From an uncultured Croceitalea sp. (GTDB lineage: Bacteria > Bacteroidota > Bacteroidia > Flavobacteriales > Flavobacteriaceae), in NCBI GenBank assembly GCA_947495075.1, contig CANLXH010000002.1:124001-188000 (forward strand): a DNA stretch of 64,000 nt. Reading direction: 5' to 3'. The position numbers and the translations under genes were made by a program. Each line of letters starts with the position of its first letter. Positions within the stretch are counted from its first letter, which is position 1. This document shows, piece by piece, positions 43,412 through 53,022 of this stretch. The notes beneath the pieces were generated by a model that was not told the origin of the DNA, did no database searches, and saw only the letters and a list, made by a program, of their open reading frames with translations.

Positions 43412-43830
43412 TCCTTAACAATTTGTTTTGGATTCCCATTTTCATCAATCTCCCAAACGTTAAAAACACCGTCACCATCAAAATCGGTTATAGCCTCGGC
43501 CCTTGCTTTAAATGTAGCGTTATCAGCGCTACTAATTTGATAAATATAGTTAGCTGTACCATTTTCCTTTACGGTTTTAGGGGCTTCAAAGTCCAGTTCA
43601 TTAATATCATTAGTGTATTTGCTATACATATAGCGATGAGTGGTTTGCGCGTTATATATCGCTTTCAGTTGTACTTGTGCCTCAACACTTTTTGCTTTTG
43701 CAATCAAAGGCATAAGATTAGGTAGTGCCAATAAAAGTAGAATACCAATTATGGCTAGCACAATCAATGTTTCTTGCAGGTTAATAGCTAATATTTTAGT
43801 CCTTAAACGTATGGTTTTTAATTTTAACAT
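43408..43830 (-). CDS. pseudopilin (GspG-like)
   Basis: 140-aa class III prepilin-like protein and first gene of the operon. A basic leader of about 15 residues precedes A-INLQETLIVLAIIGILLLL, which shows the conserved Glu at mature position 5 and the long hydrophobic helix. Position -1 is Ala rather than the usual Gly. The globular part ends with DFDGDGVFNVWEID, an acidic loop that fits the calcium-binding loop of GspG. It would form the pseudopilus for secretion or a surface filament. Confidence 0.88.
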   Translation of the reverse strand: MLKLKTIRLRTKILAINLQETLIVLAIIGILLLLALPNLMPLIAKAKSVEAQVQLKAIYNAQTTHRYMYSKYTNDINELDFEAPKTVKENGTANYIYQISSADNATFKARAEAITDFDGDGVFNVWEIDENGNPKQIVKD

Positions 43831-44203
43831 AGCGTGTCAATTTTACATTAACAACTTTGAATATATATTTTTTAGATAACATTTCTCCGTATAAACAATA
43901 ATTTTTTTTAGGAAAAAACTTATCGTAAGGTAAAGATTACAAAAAGAAAATTATTCATTATAGTTTGTGTTAACAAATCGTTAAATAATTTAATATTTGC
44001 TAATGATTTTCCTTTATAATTTCATATTCAACACATTGAAAATGAATATTTAACATTTTTTTACAAAATTAACAATACAAAAACCATGGAAATTCTATGG
44101 TTTTTCCGCAATGGCACTTTGGGATTAATTTATAATTTAAGAGACAACAACCAGATTTCTTGTATTTAATCTAATTATTGAGCAAAACATTTTAAACAAA
44201 AAA
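43831..44203. other. AT-rich intergenic region with one hairpin
   Basis: This 373-base gap separates the pilus-like operon from the secreted-protein island. It is very AT-rich with no credible coding frame. It contains the hairpin AAAAACCAT / ATGGTTTTT at 44079-44105, which looks like a terminator or phase boundary. Promoters for both neighbours should be here, but no clear TAnnTTTG with a paired -33 was found. Confidence 0.6.
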
Positions 44204-44398
44204 TACATTCAAGAAAAAGGACATCTGCCCAATATCCCATCTGCTAAAGAAGTTGCGGTCAATGGTATTGAGCTTGGTAAAATGAACAAATTGCTTTTAG
44301 AAAAAATTGAAGAGCTGACACTATATGTATTGGAGTTAAAAACAGAAAACCAACAACAACAAATAGAAATAGAAATAGAAAAATTAAATCAAAAATAA
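44204..44398 (+). pseudogene. C-terminal scrap of a tail-domain protein
   Basis: A 65-codon open stretch, without a start, encodes the end of the same domain found at the C-terminus of the next two genes (KEKGHLPNIPSAKEV-type core, then GIELGKMNKLLLEKIEELTL) and finishes in a QQQIEIEIEIEKL coil. About 80% of bases in the shared part match 45844-46000 by eye. The stop overlaps the ATG of the next gene by one base. The missing N-terminus suggests loss by recombination between tandem paralogues. Confidence 0.78.
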
Positions 44399-46014
44399 TG
44401 AGATATTTAGCACTTATACCTTTTTTGCTATGCAGCATAAACATAGCTTCACAAGAATTGTACAATCAAAATAATGCGACAAATACTATTAACGAAACAA
44501 ATAGCGATTTAGGTTGGGAGGAGTATGGATTGTCTACTGCTACAGTTGTGTCTGATACAGATGGTAGCAGTAACTATTCAATTAGAATAAACGCTGGAGA
44601 TGGAACTGGGTTTCATGCCGCGATTACTTCATTATCCAATCTGGAAGCCAATACTCAATATAATGTCATAATAAGAGCAAGAAATGATGTTAATAACACT
44701 GGAAACGGTCGTTTCTTTGCTTGGAGCGGTATTCAAGAAAGTATTGACGTGTCAGTAATTTCTGCTACTTATCAAGATTATATAATACCTATTACATCAG
44801 ATGGTGGAGATTTATACATGACTGTTTATGGAAGTTTGGATGGTGATTCCTCTAATAAGGTTTATATAAGTAGTATCTCAGTTAAGATTGCTAACACTGA
44901 AAACACAAATCAATGCCCAAATGAATTAAGCAATCAAGATTCTACAATTGTATTTTCTCAACAAACCCTTGGTTTAGGTGGAGATTCTGCTACAGGTGAA
45001 TCTGTTGATTCCAGTTGTGGTCTTCGCATAGAAAATAATGATACTGGAGAAGCTTGGGCAAATTACCAAGTTTTGGTGGATTTAATTAGCAACAATCTGG
45101 TATCAGGCGATCAATTAAGTCTCCATGTAGAAATGGACATACAAAATTCAGCTGGAGGGTTTTTCTTAAATTCTGTTGAAGATCAAAGTTATTTGACATC
45201 TAACGTTTTTCAATCTTCAGGAGTGTTTGATACTGTGATTAGTATTCCTAGTAATACTACAGCACTAAAACTTATATTCTTTTGTAATTATGCCCAATGG
45301 AATCAAACAGGTTCTGTACTGGTAAAAAATGTAACTGTCTCAAAAGTAAGTGAAGATGTTCCAGTAACAGGCATCTCAATAGCACCTTCAAGTATAAATC
45401 TAAATATAGGTGAAACATACGAAGTTATAGAAAGTATTATTCCCAGTAATGCTACTAATAAAAGTATTAGTTGGTCATCATCAGATACTGCTATAGCAAC
45501 AGTTGATACTAATGGTTTAGTTAATGGAATTTCATTGGGTACAGTATCTATTACAGCAACAACAAGTGATGGTGGTTTTATTGGAACTTCTTCTATTTCT
45601 GTGATTGATTCTCAACCTTCTTCAGGTTCTGGTGATGGGTTCTTGACAAAATCAGGTTCCACATTGTCCTTAAGCGATACCGATGATAATCTGGCTTTGG
45701 GCAGGTCAACGGTTCCCAGCGGATACAAACTAGCAGTAGAAGGAAAAATTAGAACACGCGAGGTACGCGTAGACCAAGATACTTGGCCAGATTATGTATT
45801 TACAAAAGATTATGATTTGTCTTCTTTAGAAGAAGTGCAAAGACACATAAAAGAAAAAGGGCATTTACCCAACATTCCATCAGCTAAAGAAGTTGCGGTT
45901 AATGGTATTGAGCTTGGTGAAATGAATAAGTTGCTTCTAGAAAAAATAGAGGAGTTAACGTTACATCTAATACAAATTAGAAAAGAAATAGAAAAGTTAA
46001 AAAAAGAGCGATAA
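44398..46014 (+). CDS. secreted BIG2/tail-domain surface protein
   Basis: 538-aa exported protein. Signal peptide 1-18 (IASQ end). Two carbohydrate-binding-like jelly-roll regions follow (about 20-160 and 175-320), then a BIG2-type Ig domain (about 322-405) with VTGISIAPSSINLNIGETYE. From about 425 the tail domain begins with LALGRSTVPSGYKLAVEGKI, continues with RTREVRVDQDTWPDYVF and the GHLPNIPSAKEV core, and ends in a charged coiled coil. I read this tail as a structural or oligomerising module shared with the next gene. No T9SS sorting sequence is evident. Confidence 0.8.
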   Translation: MRYLALIPFLLCSINIASQELYNQNNATNTINETNSDLGWEEYGLSTATVVSDTDGSSNYSIRINAGDGTGFHAAITSLSNLEANTQYNVIIRARNDVNNTGNGRFFAWSGIQESIDVSVISATYQDYIIPITSDGGDLYMTVYGSLDGDSSNKVYISSISVKIANTENTNQCPNELSNQDSTIVFSQQTLGLGGDSATGESVDSSCGLRIENNDTGEAWANYQVLVDLISNNLVSGDQLSLHVEMDIQNSAGGFFLNSVEDQSYLTSNVFQSSGVFDTVISIPSNTTALKLIFFCNYAQWNQTGSVLVKNVTVSKVSEDVPVTGISIAPSSINLNIGETYEVIESIIPSNATNKSISWSSSDTAIATVDTNGLVNGISLGTVSITATTSDGGFIGTSSISVIDSQPSSGSGDGFLTKSGSTLSLSDTDDNLALGRSTVPSGYKLAVEGKIRTREVRVDQDTWPDYVFTKDYDLSSLEEVQRHIKEKGHLPNIPSAKEVAVNGIELGEMNKLLLEKIEELTLHLIQIRKEIEKLKKER

Positions 46015-46024
46015 ATACTATATC

Positions 46025-47534
46025 ATGTGGGAAATTAAAAAAAAATTAGTTGGTATTACAATTTTAGTTTCTATGACTGTTAACTCGCAGACTTGTCCAA
46101 CAACTAATATTTTTTTGAGTGGAGATGGAGGTGGAGTTCACACCTTCAATTATTCTGCTTTAGAAAATTTGATAATAGACTTGGATTACATTGACAATTC
46201 ATGTGCAATAGAAATTAATGGAATAAGAATACATCCGAGAGTTATGCAAATGGAAAGTGCATATTCTAGTTCTGATGTTGTGATGATGGTTTTTGAAAAC
46301 GGTCAAGAAATAGAAAGTCCTTGGTTAGCGAATGAGAATGGCCTCCCTAGAATGAAGTTAGAAATTAACAATTTAGGAAATGTTCTTATTAGTGGTTCAA
46401 GATATATAAATTCAGTTTCCTTAGAACCAATGATGACAGGTGATGGCAGTTCTTATAACGTAGTACAAGTCTTATTAGATACTAACACAATCACAATAAT
46501 TAACCCCGACGATGGGGGTATTGATGGCATATCTGGTAGTATTTTAACAAATGAAATTTGTAATACCGACACCCAATCTCCTTCATCTCCAAATGTAACA
46601 AGTACTGATAAAACAGATACCACAGCAGACCTTTCATGGTCAGGAGCCACAGATAATGCGGCCGTAACTGGCTATAAGGTATATACTTATGGTACATTGA
46701 CCGCAACTCTTGGCAACGTGACTAATTACAAAGTAATAGGTTTATCACCTAGTACCTCGTATGCATTTTCCGTGAGAGCAGTCGATGCTGCAGGTAATGA
46801 AAGTGTAGATAGTAATTCTGTTCCGGTTACTACTGATACTAATTCTGGAAGTGACAGTCAAGCACCAACCACTCCAACTTTGACCGAAAATGGAAAAACG
46901 GATACAACCATAGATTTAACCTGGAATGGTGCAAGTGATAATGTAGGTGTCACTAACTATCGTGTGTACAGCAATAATAGTTTAATAGAAACTCTAGGTA
47001 ATGTTAGTTTATATCAAGCAACGGGGCTCAACCGCAGCTACCGCGTATAGTTTTAAGGTAAGGGCTTTGGATGCTGCAGGTAACGAAAGTGCGGATAGCA
47101 ATACGCTAACACTGACAACGAATGCTACATCTGGAAGTGGAGGTTCTACAGAAGGGGATATTCTATCAAAATCGGGTGATAATGTTTCTTTGATTTCAAA
47201 CTCTGATAACTTGGCCGTGGGTAGGTCCACAGTGCCAAACGGCTACAAACTTGCTGTTGAGGGTAATATCCGGACTAGGGAAATACGGGTGGACCAAGAC
47301 ACTTGGCCAGATTATGTATTTGATGAAGATTACATACTTCCAAGTTTAGAAGAAATCCAAAAACACATTAAAGAAAAAGGACACTTACCAAATATACCTT
47401 CTGCTAAGGAAGTTAAGGCTACTGGAATTGAATTGGGTAAAATGAACAAACTGCTTTTAGAAAAGATAGAGGAGTTGACGCTTTACATCTTACAACAAGA
47501 GGGAAGAATTAAAGAATTAGAAAGAAGAAATTAA
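46025..47534 (+). pseudogene. secreted FN3/tail-domain protein with a frameshift
   Basis: Paralogue of the previous gene, read in two frames. The first (46025-47050) holds a signal peptide, an N-terminal domain (about 20-180) and two fibronectin-III units; the second (47001-47534) completes FN3 and carries the tail domain to its coil. Dropping one A at 47030-47031 (CTCAACCGC to CTCACCGC) restores GLTAATAYSFKVRALDAAGN, matching the first FN3 (SPSTSYAFSVRAVDAAGN). So the gene was a protein of about 500 aa. It is either a genuine frameshift or an assembly error. Spacing to the SpvB-like gene is 14 bases. Confidence 0.82.
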
Positions 47535-47548
47535 TTTATAACAACATC

Positions 47549-50500
47549 ATGAAGCTTAAAATACTAGTCTTTATTAGTCTATTAACCTATTGCTTAGCGC
47601 TTGGACAGCAAACTCCAGATGGGTTTATGTTTAGTGACGGAGCTGAACAACCAATTATAGTACCGCAATCACCAGAAGCGGGAACTCTTGGTAGGTACGG
47701 AAACATTCCCATTACTTCATCAACAGGTCAAATGAGTTACCAAGTGCCACTACATGTGATTAATGTTGATGGTCAAAACTGGCCAATAAGCCTAAACTAT
47801 AATTATGGAGGATTAATACTTGAAGGTAAACCATCATTAGTTGGGCTAGGCTGGAGTTTAGGAGGAGAAGCTGGCGTAACTCGAGAAGTCAGAGGGTTGC
47901 CAGATGAATCAGAATATGGTTATTACAGTACAATACCAGCGAAAGATGGCTCTGGTAGAACCGTAAAAAACCTAATTGATGAATATTTAAGTTTGGAAAA
48001 TGATGGAAATATTAATACTAAGGGATGGGATACGTGGAACATTTTAACACTCGAAAATTTTACTAATGGGATATATGATGCTGAAGTAGATAAATACACC
48101 GTAAACGTTGGAGGTTTAAATTTTTCCTTTAAACTTTCAAACTATGTTTATGACCAAGACGGTAACGTAATTTCGGCTGAGCCTTATTTTTTGTCAAAAC
48201 ATGCAAACAAAGTGGCTATAGAATGGGGAAATAGTGATAATGACTCTCCTGATAATTCTTTTATTAGATCATTCACCATAACTGATACTAATGGTATTGT
48301 CTACAAGTTTGAAGATATAGAAAAATCTGTACCGCAGGGAAGGAATGCTGAATTTCAAAGCAGGCCAATAACAGCATGGAAAATTACTGAAATAACATAT
48401 TTGAACAATCAAAAAATAGCATTCCAATATAACACTAATATTATTGATGATTATAACTATCGTTATTCAGGTTCTGCCCAAAAGATAAATATTGGAGGAA
48501 TATCTCCTGGTGGAAATGGCTATCTGGTAGGACCTTATGACCCTGCTACACAGGTTTATACAAATCCTCGCTATACAGAAGATATAACTTACGGTCAAAT
48601 TGAAAGAAAAATCTTGAAAAGGATAAATTTTCAAGAAGGTTATATTGATTTTATTTATTCTTTAAATAATGAATCAAGAATTTTATATAACGAAATAGGG
48701 TTGTACAATTTTGATTCGCAACTTATCAAGCGTTTTGAATTATCACAATCTGGAGCAAGGGATTATTTAGACAACATAACTATAAATAATGAGCAATCAT
48801 ACCAGTTTGAATATTATGATGAAATAGCCATACCACCTTTCATCCAAAATATAACAGATTTACAGCTAGCAAGAAAGCAGGATGATTGGAAATTCTATAA
48901 CGGGGCAAACAATGATTTTTCTCTTAATATACCAAACAGCCCGGCTACTGGAGTAAATAAAGAACCTAGTTTACTTCATTCTCGTTTAGGGGCTCTAAAA
49001 AGAATTATATATCCTACCAAGGGAAGCACGTATTTGTATTATCAGCAGAATGAAATACAAACTGAATTTATAGCTGATTCTCAATATTATGAATCTTTAC
49101 CTTATTCTACAACTTTTAAATTTTTGTTTGACCCTTCAAAGCATGATGCTGAAGGTAATACATTAGAGATTATTAAAGAATTTACATTTACCGAACCAAC
49201 AGTAGCTATAATTAATTCTTCTATAACAGGGGAACGTTGTGATAATCACATTCAACTGTCTATGTATAGAAAGGATGGCTTGTATAATTATCCTGTGACT
49301 TTTGAAGGAGAAACTATTCCTCCATTTCCAGGTGCAAATGATTTTTATTATGATGTTGCGCCATACCTAAGAGATAAAATTCTGGAATACGGATTTCCAT
49401 ATTCAATTCCTCCCATGTATCCTCAATATGCTGAAGAGTATGGCCCAGATGATGGTCCTTGTGGATATAATAGTATTCTGCATAACAGCTCAAATAAGAT
49501 ATTAATTATGCCTGGAACCTATGTTTTTAAAGGTTTTAGTGCGCAACCAGCATTAACTACAGCAGTTGGAGAGATTAAGCTTGATATTTTTGGCGAATTA
49601 AATGCGCCTTTACCTGAAAGCGTTAACAAAAAGGTTGGTGGAATTCGGTTAGATTACATGAAGGATTGTCCGGATAGTTCTGGGGGAAATTGTATAATAA
49701 CAGATTATGATTATAATGATGAAACGGGTTATTCTACCGGAGTTTTATATGTGAATCCTCAAATAAAAACAGTGCATCAATATGGTTATCTTTTAGATAA
49801 TACTACAACTATTATAGATATAGTAACGTATTTAGCGGAGCCTTATACAGTATCAAATCCTGGGATAGGAACTCCTGTTTTTTATCAGCAAATCAAAAAA
49901 ATTAATAAAGATTTTTCAAGTACTAGTGAAAATAAAATTGGTTTCACACAAACAACTTATTCTACACCTTTCGAAAATATTTCAGATTTATATCCAAGAA
50001 GACCTACAGGAGTAGATTTGGATAAATCCATGCCAATGGAAGTGAAAGTTTTTGAAAATGGGGTAGAGAATTATATTTCAAGAAAAGAATCTCTATATAC
50101 ACCAATTAGAAAGTTACTTGATTTTAATACACAGCAAGACAAAAACAACGATCATCCTCAGAGCTTAAAAGTGTTTTTAAAACAGAATAGGTATGTTGAT
50201 TTTGATGCGACAAATTTTTCTAATTACCCTCAACACGCTATAGGTTCTGAGGCGGATATTGCTATAAAACAATTACATGGTGTGTTACCCTATAGAGAAC
50301 TAGACATTTGGGATCGTTTATCCTCAACAACTAACAAATTGGATAGTATTTCTACAACTATGTTCTACAAATACAATGGTAACCAAAAGGTTATAGAAGA
50401 AAGAACAATTGACAGTAGAAATAACGAAACAATAAAAACAATAAAATACGCCAATGACTTCCCGGAGTTAAGTGATATGGAAGTACGAAATCAGTTGGGA

Positions 50501-53008
50501 AGTTCAATAGAATCTGAGACCAGTTACAACGGCATCGTTTTAGGACGTTCTAAAACAGATTTTACATTGGTTGCCAACGGATACAAACCATCTAAGACAT
50601 ATGAAGCCAAAGGCGATGGTTTATTAGAGGCAAAAATGAAAATTAACTATGATAATACCGGAAAAGTAATTCAGGTAGACCAGCTTTTAGACTCTCCTAA
50701 TCGTTATTTAGGTAATACTCAAGAAAAAGTATTAAAGAGTACATCTTATCTATGGGGTTACAATAATTCATATCCAGTAGTTAAAGCTGAGAATACTACT
50801 CTTTCTCAGTTAACATCCGCAGGAGCTAATCTTTCTAACTTAAGAAGCTCTTCGGTTTCATTAGATGTAAAAAAGGATGAATTATTGGCATTAAGAACCT
50901 CTTTACCTAATACATATATCACAGGTTATGCATATAACCCACTTATAGGCATTACTAATATGATAGATTCCAGAGGTTATAGTACATCCTATGGATATGA
51001 TAATTTAAACCGTTTGATAAGTGTAAAAGATGAGAATCAAAAAATGCTACAAGAATATCAATACGCATTTAGATCAGGAAATTATAGCAACCCAGATGAT
51101 GTGGGTCAATATCCAGATCTAGGTGGTTCAATTTTAGGATTTGATAGCGTCGTTTATAATACTTCTGCTAATTATACGGTTACTCCAAGTGGAGGATCAG
51201 GAGATTTTGGATATATATGGAGTCTTAATGGTAATTTCTTGGCGAGTAGCACAACTTCTTTAGACATTCTTTTTAATAGTGGTAGTAGTGCTACTATAGC
51301 TGTTGACATAATAGATAATGTAACTGGCTTAAGCACAACGCTTACAAAAACTATTACCATCTCTTCTAATTTAGAAGCTATCCAATTGAGTGCAAACCCA
51401 AATCCATCTTATGCAGGAGAAATAGTAACATTTAGCGCTTCTGAAGTTACAGGAGGTTCTAGTAATTATTCTTATGAGTGGTTTGTTAATGACAATATTC
51501 AAACATTTTCAGGAGCAACTGGTTTTCAAACTTCTTTTGCCTCTGCTGCAAGCTATGTTGTAAAGCTTGTAGCTACAGATAATGAAACCTCAAGTACAAT
51601 TGAAGGTATAGTGCCCATTCAAATATTTGATGAATTAACTACCCCTTCTTTAACCACTACTTTAACTAATGGTATTGTAGGACAGAACTTTAGGTTTACT
51701 CCAAGTAATGTTTCTGGTGGTGCAGAAACCACAATTCAGTGGTTTATAAATAATGTGCCACAAGGGTTTAACCAAAATGCCTCATTTACAACTTCGTTTG
51801 CCAATCCAGGTGATTATGAAGTTAGGTTCCGTATTACGGATACAACCTTTGGAGAGTTTAAAGAAGCAGCAGTTAATGTGAGGGTATTTAATAATTTAAA
51901 TATTACTGCTATTACAGCGAACCTAGAGCATATATTGGTCGGTTCTAGTGTAATCTTTAGCCCTCCTACTAGTGTTTTTGGAGGAAGTGAGAACTTAAGG
52001 CACGAATGGTTAGTAGATAATAGTCTACAATTAATATCATCAGGAAGTTTCACCTACAACCAGTTTAATACCGCGAAAGATTACACGGTAACCTATAGAG
52101 TTACAGATGAAATCCTTAATATAAGCAAGGAATCAAGTGTGGTAGTAAGTGCTTACAATCCTTTTAACACCCCAATCATTTCTCCATCTACATCAACTTT
52201 AAAACTCAATGATTTTGAAAGTTTTGTAGCTACTAATCCCGGAGGTGGATCTGGCTCGCGAATATATAGTTGGTACATTAAGTTTAATTCGGGTGGTTTT
52301 ACTCAAATACCTAATCAAAATACAAATTTCCTAAACTACTCTGGTTTTGATACGGCAGGTACTTACACTATTAAATTTAGGATTACTGATACAAAAATAA
52401 GTTCTCATTTTAGTGAGGTATCAGCAATTGTGAATGTATACCCAGCAGTTCAAGGTATAATAACGACACCATCCCCTATAACGCTTAACAGTAACGCAAA
52501 TTTTGATATTGATGTTACTGGAGGAAGTGGGCAGTTTACCTATGATTGGTCATACAGGGGGTATTCATCAACTTCAAAGTCTTTTAATCTACTTTTAGGT
52601 TATCAGTATTATGGCTCTTATTATGCAAATTGTGTTATAACAGATATTGTTACAGGAGAAACAACATCTGCATCTAAGGTTATAACAGTGAATGATGCGC
52701 CTAACTTAACTGCAAAACAAAAAGTTATACAGGTTTTTAACAATAACGATATCGAATACAATGCAAAAATTGGAATTAATAACCTTAATGGATCAGGAGA
52801 TTATAATTACCAATGGACTGTTGATGGGCAATCACAAGGTTCTTTTGAAGATGTAAATATCTATTTAACCTGCAGTGATACAGCTGATACGGTTAGATGT
52901 GTTATTACCGATAATGTTACTGGAAATGAAGTTACAGTAACCAAAATCTACTCTTTTAATGGTAACTGTGGCGGTGGAGACCCTAAGGATAATGAGAACC
53001 CTCAATAA
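47549..53008 (+). CDS. giant SpvB/RHS-like protein with PKD-type repeats
   Basis: 1819-aa secreted protein. Signal peptide about 1-20 (ALGQQ). From about 35 to 1150 it resembles SpvB/TcaC-like and RHS-type beta-rich shells; typical segments are SYQVPLHVINVDGQNWPISL, GLGWSLGGEAGVTRE and, near 1140, the YD-repeat-like TSYGYDNLNRLISVKDENQK. From about 1200 to the end are seven Ig/PKD-like units with W/F-x-N/D cores. It ends in a short Gly/Asp/Asn-rich tail (GGGDPKDNENPQ), with no RHS core and no toxin-like domain. It sits 14 bases before the true RHS gene; a role as carrier or partner is inferred. Confidence 0.84.
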   Translation: MKLKILVFISLLTYCLALGQQTPDGFMFSDGAEQPIIVPQSPEAGTLGRYGNIPITSSTGQMSYQVPLHVINVDGQNWPISLNYNYGGLILEGKPSLVGLGWSLGGEAGVTREVRGLPDESEYGYYSTIPAKDGSGRTVKNLIDEYLSLENDGNINTKGWDTWNILTLENFTNGIYDAEVDKYTVNVGGLNFSFKLSNYVYDQDGNVISAEPYFLSKHANKVAIEWGNSDNDSPDNSFIRSFTITDTNGIVYKFEDIEKSVPQGRNAEFQSRPITAWKITEITYLNNQKIAFQYNTNIIDDYNYRYSGSAQKINIGGISPGGNGYLVGPYDPATQVYTNPRYTEDITYGQIERKILKRINFQEGYIDFIYSLNNESRILYNEIGLYNFDSQLIKRFELSQSGARDYLDNITINNEQSYQFEYYDEIAIPPFIQNITDLQLARKQDDWKFYNGANNDFSLNIPNSPATGVNKEPSLLHSRLGALKRIIYPTKGSTYLYYQQNEIQTEFIADSQYYESLPYSTTFKFLFDPSKHDAEGNTLEIIKEFTFTEPTVAIINSSITGERCDNHIQLSMYRKDGLYNYPVTFEGETIPPFPGANDFYYDVAPYLRDKILEYGFPYSIPPMYPQYAEEYGPDDGPCGYNSILHNSSNKILIMPGTYVFKGFSAQPALTTAVGEIKLDIFGELNAPLPESVNKKVGGIRLDYMKDCPDSSGGNCIITDYDYNDETGYSTGVLYVNPQIKTVHQYGYLLDNTTTIIDIVTYLAEPYTVSNPGIGTPVFYQQIKKINKDFSSTSENKIGFTQTTYSTPFENISDLYPRRPTGVDLDKSMPMEVKVFENGVENYISRKESLYTPIRKLLDFNTQQDKNNDHPQSLKVFLKQNRYVDFDATNFSNYPQHAIGSEADIAIKQLHGVLPYRELDIWDRLSSTTNKLDSISTTMFYKYNGNQKVIEERTIDSRNNETIKTIKYANDFPELSDMEVRNQLGSSIESETSYNGIVLGRSKTDFTLVANGYKPSKTYEAKGDGLLEAKMKINYDNTGKVIQVDQLLDSPNRYLGNTQEKVLKSTSYLWGYNNSYPVVKAENTTLSQLTSAGANLSNLRSSSVSLDVKKDELLALRTSLPNTYITGYAYNPLIGITNMIDSRGYSTSYGYDNLNRLISVKDENQKMLQEYQYAFRSGNYSNPDDVGQYPDLGGSILGFDSVVYNTSANYTVTPSGGSGDFGYIWSLNGNFLASSTTSLDILFNSGSSATIAVDIIDNVTGLSTTLTKTITISSNLEAIQLSANPNPSYAGEIVTFSASEVTGGSSNYSYEWFVNDNIQTFSGATGFQTSFASAASYVVKLVATDNETSSTIEGIVPIQIFDELTTPSLTTTLTNGIVGQNFRFTPSNVSGGAETTIQWFINNVPQGFNQNASFTTSFANPGDYEVRFRITDTTFGEFKEAAVNVRVFNNLNITAITANLEHILVGSSVIFSPPTSVFGGSENLRHEWLVDNSLQLISSGSFTYNQFNTAKDYTVTYRVTDEILNISKESSVVVSAYNPFNTPIISPSTSTLKLNDFESFVATNPGGGSGSRIYSWYIKFNSGGFTQIPNQNTNFLNYSGFDTAGTYTIKFRITDTKISSHFSEVSAIVNVYPAVQGIITTPSPITLNSNANFDIDVTGGSGQFTYDWSYRGYSSTSKSFNLLLGYQYYGSYYANCVITDIVTGETTSASKVITVNDAPNLTAKQKVIQVFNNNDIEYNAKIGINNLNGSGDYNYQWTVDGQSQGSFEDVNIYLTCSDTADTVRCVITDNVTGNEVTVTKIYSFNGNCGGGDPKDNENPQ

Positions 53009-53022
53009 TTAAAAAAGAAAAA

